From NCBI GenBank assembly GCA_965222425.1, contig CBDCTW010000010.1, positions 1 through 64,000 on the forward strand: a stretch of 64,000 nucleotides of DNA, written 5' to 3'. Both the position numbers and the translations under genes were made by a program. The notes beneath the pieces are model-generated. The model was not told the DNA's origin and made no database searches. It worked only from the letters and a program-made list of their open reading frames with translations. The DNA is from CBDCNP01 sp965222425. Lineage in GTDB: Bacteria > Acidobacteriota > Vicinamibacteria > Marinacidobacterales > DATDRI01. Positions 60,806 to 64,000 of this stretch are shown piece by piece (positions within the stretch are counted from its first letter, which is position 1; each line of letters starts with the position of its first letter).

Positions 60806-62175
60806 TTCCTGTCAAAGAAAAACGATGTATGGTTCCCCAAGCTCAAACCCGTCCCCGTCATGGGGACAGAAAAGGAGAACCATACATCATGGGAAAGGTA
60901 CTACCGAGTCAGCGATTGCTCAAGCAGTTCGAGGAACAACTGGTATTTGGGGAGATGAATCTCTCGGAGATCGTCCGGTCGGGAGCTCAGATGATGCTTC
61001 AATATGCGTTGGAGCGCGAGGTGACGGAGGCGTTGGGTCGAAATTACTATGAGAACGCTCCGGCAACGACGAAGGAGAAGGGACGACGCAACGGGTATGA
61101 GTCGCATCGGGTCCTCACGGGCGAGGGAGCGGTAACGGTGCAAGTGCCGCAGGTACGAGAAACAGAGAAGGTGTTTCAGTCAAAGATTCTCGACGCCTAC
61201 GTGAGCCGGACCGAGAAACTCGATGAACTGATCGCGCGGATGTACGTCCACGGGATGTCGACGCGTGACATTGAGGCGACGTTCGCGGACGTGCTGAGCG
61301 GCACGGGTGTCTCGAAGTCGGTGGTGAGCCGGGTCACACGGTGTCTGTCGGAGGATTTCGAGGCGTTTCGAAAACGGGATCTCTCGAACGAGAAGCTGTT
61401 GTATCTCGAGCTCGACGGCACGTACCTGCGCTACCACCAAGGAGCGGAGAGGAAAGAGCCCATCCTCGTTGCGACCGGCTATCGCGCTGATGGGACGCGA
61501 GTTCTTCTTCATATCGGTGTCGGCAACCGAGAATCCTACGAGAACTGGAAGGGGTTCTTGCAGGAGATGGTGGCCCGAGGAATGAGGGAGCCGTTACTCA
61601 TCGTGACGGACGGGAATCCTGGAGTGCTCAAAGCGATCGCAGAGGTCTTCCCTCGAAGCCTCAAGCAACGTTGCCAGAAGCACCGCCTCGAGAACATCCT
61701 GGGCAAGGCTCCGAAGGAAGTGCGCGACGAACTCAAGGCGGCCATCCTTGAGTCGTTCCATGCGAACAGCTACGAGCAAGGGCTGAAGAAGGGTCGGGAG
61801 GTGATCGCTCGGTACCGCCAACGATTCCCGAGCGCGATGAAGTGCATGGAAGAGACCCTCGAAGCGTGTCTTCAGGCGCTACGCCTTCCTGCGGCGCATC
61901 ACAAAAGGCTTCGCACGTCGAATCTACTTGAGCGCACGTTCGGAGAGCACAAACGTCGCACAAAGGTCATTCCTCACTTCTTCACCGAGGAGGCCGCGAT
62001 GAAACTCTCGTTCGCTGTGCTCTTGGCCGTCGCAAACAAATGGCGCGGCGTGAGGATGGATGTCTTCGCCGCTATGAAAGTCGAGGAGCTTCGCAACGAG
62101 CTTCTCCCGCAAGGCACGTCGGAGGAATCAGCAGCTTAACCGAGCGCGGGGAACCGTACGAAGATTTGACAGGAA
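60806..62175 (+). mobile_element. Second IS256-family element (different type)
   Basis: A 1370-bp element with an 11-bp inverted repeat TTCCTGTCAAA and a second conserved block GGTTCCCC at both ends. It contains one transposase. The flanking octamers TCTTAAGA and AATTAAGA match at six of eight positions, so the target duplication is imperfect. It truncates the integrase relic on its left and lies 47 bp before tRNA-Arg on its right. It is unrelated in sequence to the IS256-type copies at 20629 and 49102. Confidence 0.85.
60889..62139 (+). CDS. IS256-family (Mutator-type) transposase
   Basis: A 416-residue DDE transposase starting MGKVLPSQRLLKQFEEQLVF. Motifs: first Asp in LLYLELDGTYLRYHQG, second Asp in LLIVTDGNPGVLKAI, QRCQKHRLENILGKAP, and the Glu in RTSNLLERTFGEHKRRTKVI. 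It is complete. An in-frame start at 60829 lies in the terminal repeat region and is less likely. Confidence 0.93.
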   Translation: MGKVLPSQRLLKQFEEQLVFGEMNLSEIVRSGAQMMLQYALEREVTEALGRNYYENAPATTKEKGRRNGYESHRVLTGEGAVTVQVPQVRETEKVFQSKILDAYVSRTEKLDELIARMYVHGMSTRDIEATFADVLSGTGVSKSVVSRVTRCLSEDFEAFRKRDLSNEKLLYLELDGTYLRYHQGAERKEPILVATGYRADGTRVLLHIGVGNRESYENWKGFLQEMVARGMREPLLIVTDGNPGVLKAIAEVFPRSLKQRCQKHRLENILGKAPKEVRDELKAAILESFHANSYEQGLKKGREVIARYRQRFPSAMKCMEETLEACLQALRLPAAHHKRLRTSNLLERTFGEHKRRTKVIPHFFTEEAAMKLSFAVLLAVANKWRGVRMDVFAAMKVEELRNELLPQGTSEESAA

Positions 62176-62222
62176 AATTAAGACTTGACCCAGCAAGATC
62201 GGGCGTCGTCGTAGGTCCTTGT

Positions 62223-62299
62223 GCGCCTGTAGCTCAGCAGGATAGAGCAACGGATTCCTAATCCGTAGGCCGTGGGTTCGAGTCCCACCAGGCGTACCA
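62223..62299 (+). tRNA. tRNA-Arg (CCT)
   Basis: A 77-nt cloverleaf with encoded CCA. The acceptor stem GCGCCTG pairs with CAGGCGT (one G-T pair), the anticodon stem ACGGA/TCCGT encloses loop TTCCTAA (anticodon CCT), and the T arm has GTGGGTTCGAGTCCCAC. A minor arginine tRNA of this type is a common integration site, but the integrase relic lies on the 5' side, the wrong side for that. Confidence 0.93.
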
Positions 62300-62385
62300 C
62301 TTACAAGGATCAGGCTTTGGGGGGCAACACCGGGGCATCAACCCAGAAATCTAAGGGCGTCGCTCTTTTCTAAAGGAGGATGACG

Positions 62386-62658
62386 GTGGAAAAGAAGAAA
62401 ATGTTCTACTGGGTGCCGGGTGTGGTGGTAGCTCTCACCGTTAGCAGGCTCATGGGCTACGTTTGGTTCTGGGAGATTCTGCTCCCGCTACTGCCGCTTT
62501 CCGTCCTGCTATTCCCGAAGCTCAGGCGGAGATGGTGGGTTGTCACGCTCGCGGTGCTGCTCTCGATCGGCATGCTCCCGGAGTGGGTGTTCCCGGCGTG
62601 GGTGTTAGACGCGATTGCGGATGGCATTTTCGAGGTTCTTCTGCTGCTCGGATTCTGA
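62386..62658 (+). CDS. Small membrane protein (about 90 aa)
   Basis: Three hydrophobic segments (WVPGVVVALTVSRLMGYVWF; ILLPLLPLSVLLF; WWVVTLAVLLSIGMLPEWVF). AAAGGAGG ends at 62379, directly against ATG 62380; GTG 62386, six bases further, has the correct spacing and is chosen. No family recognised. Confidence 0.55.
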   Translation: MEKKKMFYWVPGVVVALTVSRLMGYVWFWEILLPLLPLSVLLFPKLRRRWWVVTLAVLLSIGMLPEWVFPAWVLDAIADGIFEVLLLLGF

Positions 62659-62781
62659 AGCGTCGTCTAACCCGTGATGATACCTCTTTACATCCGCTGG
62701 GGTATGGCACTGAAGGACCGATGCCGGGTGTGCGTCATGAAAGTAGGTAGATTTGGAAGGGTGCATGTGAGGCGCGATGTT

Positions 62782-62803
62782 CTGATAGTATTGTAACTAT
62801 CAG
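62782..62803 (+). repeat. Hairpin upstream of the ISKra4-type genes
   Basis: CTGATAGT-ATTGTA-ACTATCAG, a perfect 8-bp stem 14 bp before the first ISKra4-type gene. It could be part of the element's end, or a translational regulator close to the ribosome-binding site. Confidence 0.5.
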
Positions 62804-62817
62804 AGGGAGGACCGCCC

Positions 62818-63228
62818 ATGCCAGACCTGCTTCCCCCACTCCTGACCCAGCGCGAAGCCATCCTTTGCCAGATCGCTGAGCTCGGTGACATGCGTCGAGG
62901 CACTATCACAGAGGTCTTCCGCTCCTGTGGAAAGTCCGGCTGTTGTTGCTCCGAGCGCAAGCATCCTGGCCACGGTCCCTATTACGCTTTCACCACCAAG
63001 GTCGAGGGCAAGACCAAAACCTTGCAACTCCGCCCCGGGCCGCGGCTCGCCAAGATCGAGCGGGAGGTCGAGACCTATAAGCGCTTCCGGTTCCTCACCC
63101 AGCAGCTGCTGCAAGTCAACGAGGGGATTTGCAACGCGCGCCCCGAGGAGCCCGCAGCCGATTCGGAAAAGACCGCGTTAAAAAAAACCTCACGCAACTC
63201 GTCCAAGAGGAGTTCGCACGGGAAGTAG
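62818..63228 (+). CDS. ISKra4-associated small protein (DUF6788-like)
   Basis: A 136-residue protein: AELGDMRRGTITEVFRSCGK, SGCCCSERKHPGHGPYYAF and KTKTLQLRPGPRLAKIEREV, a short cysteine-containing domain recognised as the partner gene of ISKra4 transposases, probably DNA-binding. GGGAGGA lies just before the ATG. Near its end the frame runs over an A8 tract where ribosomes could shift into the transposase frame. Confidence 0.8.
   Translation: MPDLLPPLLTQREAILCQIAELGDMRRGTITEVFRSCGKSGCCCSERKHPGHGPYYAFTTKVEGKTKTLQLRPGPRLAKIEREVETYKRFRFLTQQLLQVNEGICNARPEEPAADSEKTALKKTSRNSSKRSSHGK
63180..63186 (+). promoter_or_regulatory. Probable -1 frameshift slippery site (A AAA AAA)
   Basis: In the frame of the DUF6788-like gene the codons read TTA AAA AAA ACC. 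A -1 slip on the heptamer A-AAA-AAA moves reading to AAC CTC ACG, the frame of the transposase, which is open from here. The transposase frame has no obvious start of its own with a ribosome-binding site, so a fused product by frameshifting is proposed. Confidence 0.55.
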
Positions 63229-64000
63229 AGCGTTTGCTCTTACGCGTTGTGCCCGGGAGCGCTCGAGCCGCCCGCGTCGATCTCGAGGCAACCGAGATGG
63301 CCGTGCGGAACTCGATGCACGAGATGGGTGGTGTCCTGCTGGAAAAGCTGCTCGCTGCGGACGATGGGTATCGAGGTCACCGGATCGACTGCGGCAAGGG
63401 TCACCTGGCCACGTTCGTGGACCACCGAAGCAAGACGCTCCGGACCGTCCTCTCGAAGGTCGAGCTTCGAAGGGCCTATTACCACTGTCCAGACTGCCAG
63501 CAGGGCAGTATTCCCAGGGACCGTGAGCTGGACATCGTGGCAACCTCCTTCTCTCCCGGCGTGCGGCGCCTCATGGGACGCGTCGGCAGCAAGGAACCCT
63601 TCGACGAGGGGCGCCAAGATCTAGAACTATTAGCTGGAATCGTGGTCAATACGAAAGAGGTGGAACGGGTCTCAGAAAGACTTGGGCAACAGGTCGAGGC
63701 TATCGCTGGCAAGGAGCGTAAGCTGGTGTTGTCCGGAAAAATAGTTCGGATCAAACCGGTGCCCAAGATGTACATCGCCATCGACGGCACCGGAGTGCCC
63801 ATGGTCCCACATGAGACACAAGGACGGCAAGGCAAAGACGACTCGGGCATGGCGAAGAGCAGGGAGGCCAAGCTCGGTTGCGTGTTCACGCAGACAAGCT
63901 TGGACGACGAGGGCTTTGCTCTTCGTGATCCGGACTCCACCACTTACGTCGGCGCCATCGAAACCGCCGAAGAGTTCGGCCAACGAATCTTTACCGAGGC
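63183..64000 (+). CDS. ISKra4-family transposase (partial)
   Basis: At least 272 residues: MHEMGGVLLEKLLAADDGYR, a zinc-knuckle-like YYHCPDCQQGSIPRD, RVSERLGQQVEAI, and the catalytic core KMYIAIDGTGVPMVPHETQG, KSREAKLGCVFTQTSLDDEG and STTYVGAIETAEEFGQR. These are diagnostic ISKra4 segments. The gene continues past the window. Its frame is -1 relative to the preceding gene and overlaps it by 46 bp. Confidence 0.88.

Larger units (their letters stand above)
62805..64000 (+). mobile_element. ISKra4-type element (partial, runs off the window)
   Basis: Two reading frames typical of ISKra4 elements: a DUF6788-like small protein followed by the main transposase in the -1 frame. The right end lies beyond base 64000. 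The left end was not defined; it lies between the small membrane protein gene and the start of the first gene at 62818. Confidence 0.8.

Noticed and set aside
62223..62299. tRNA-Arg as the attachment site of the integrase relic
   Set aside because: The integrase lies on the 5' side of the tRNA and no duplicate of the tRNA 3' end was noticed in the window, so the link is not supported.

Overview
The window is bacterial chromosomal DNA (moderately GC-rich, compact, with many GTG/TTG starts and overlapping stop/start junctions). The gene content (sulfatase-TPR lipoprotein, S9 peptidase and D-aminoacylase, DUF349 protein, integrase and transposase types) suggests an uncultured Acidobacteriota-like lineage. 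That assignment is an inference; there is no rRNA here to settle it. Frameshifts in several otherwise well-conserved genes could be real decay or assembly errors, so each is flagged.

1-8.3 kb holds ordinary genes: a DUF349/HEAT protein running off the left edge, a divergent TPR protein, chromate transporter ChrA, an MFS transporter overlapping an alpha/beta hydrolase, an orphan gene, a glutamate dehydrogenase relic that has lost its central domain, and pgsA.

8.3-28.3 kb is a surface-polysaccharide locus. Minus-strand genes encode UDP-glucuronate decarboxylase, the initiating polyprenyl-phosphate sugar transferase and five glycosyltransferase-type proteins; plus-strand genes encode ugd, galE, a DPM1-like glycosyltransferase and an MsbA-type exporter. 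Ugd plus the decarboxylase gives a complete UDP-glucose to UDP-glucuronate to UDP-xylose route. Embedded in the locus is a tight S9 peptidase-senA-senB run. SenA/SenB are the selenoneine synthase and selenosugar synthase families, so this is the most interesting biochemistry in the window. An IS256-type element with a clean 8-bp target duplication sits exactly at the TGATG junction of two glycosyltransferase genes.

28.3-43.6 kb is a housekeeping block: yicC-gmk-coaBC-udg-priA (each overlapping the next), a vapBC pair with a visible operator, a sulfatase-TPR lipoprotein, a second vapBC-like pair, a site-2 protease, HU, der, an IHF-like gene, a MerR regulator, two tRNA-Pro genes, surE and a YqaA-type membrane protein.

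43.6-64 kb is an accessory region full of mobile DNA: two IS3 copies (one nested in a second IS256-type copy), an IS21 element inside a decayed tyrosine recombinase, a second, different IS256-family element, and an ISKra4-type element running off the right edge with an A8 slippery site. Between them lie gene relics (split small ORF, 5'-truncated nuclease domain, truncated exported protein, membrane protein broken by a 13-bp tandem duplication) and intact genes (arylsulfatase, methyltransferase, acylphosphatase, apt, SGNH hydrolase, small membrane or exported proteins, tRNA-Arg).
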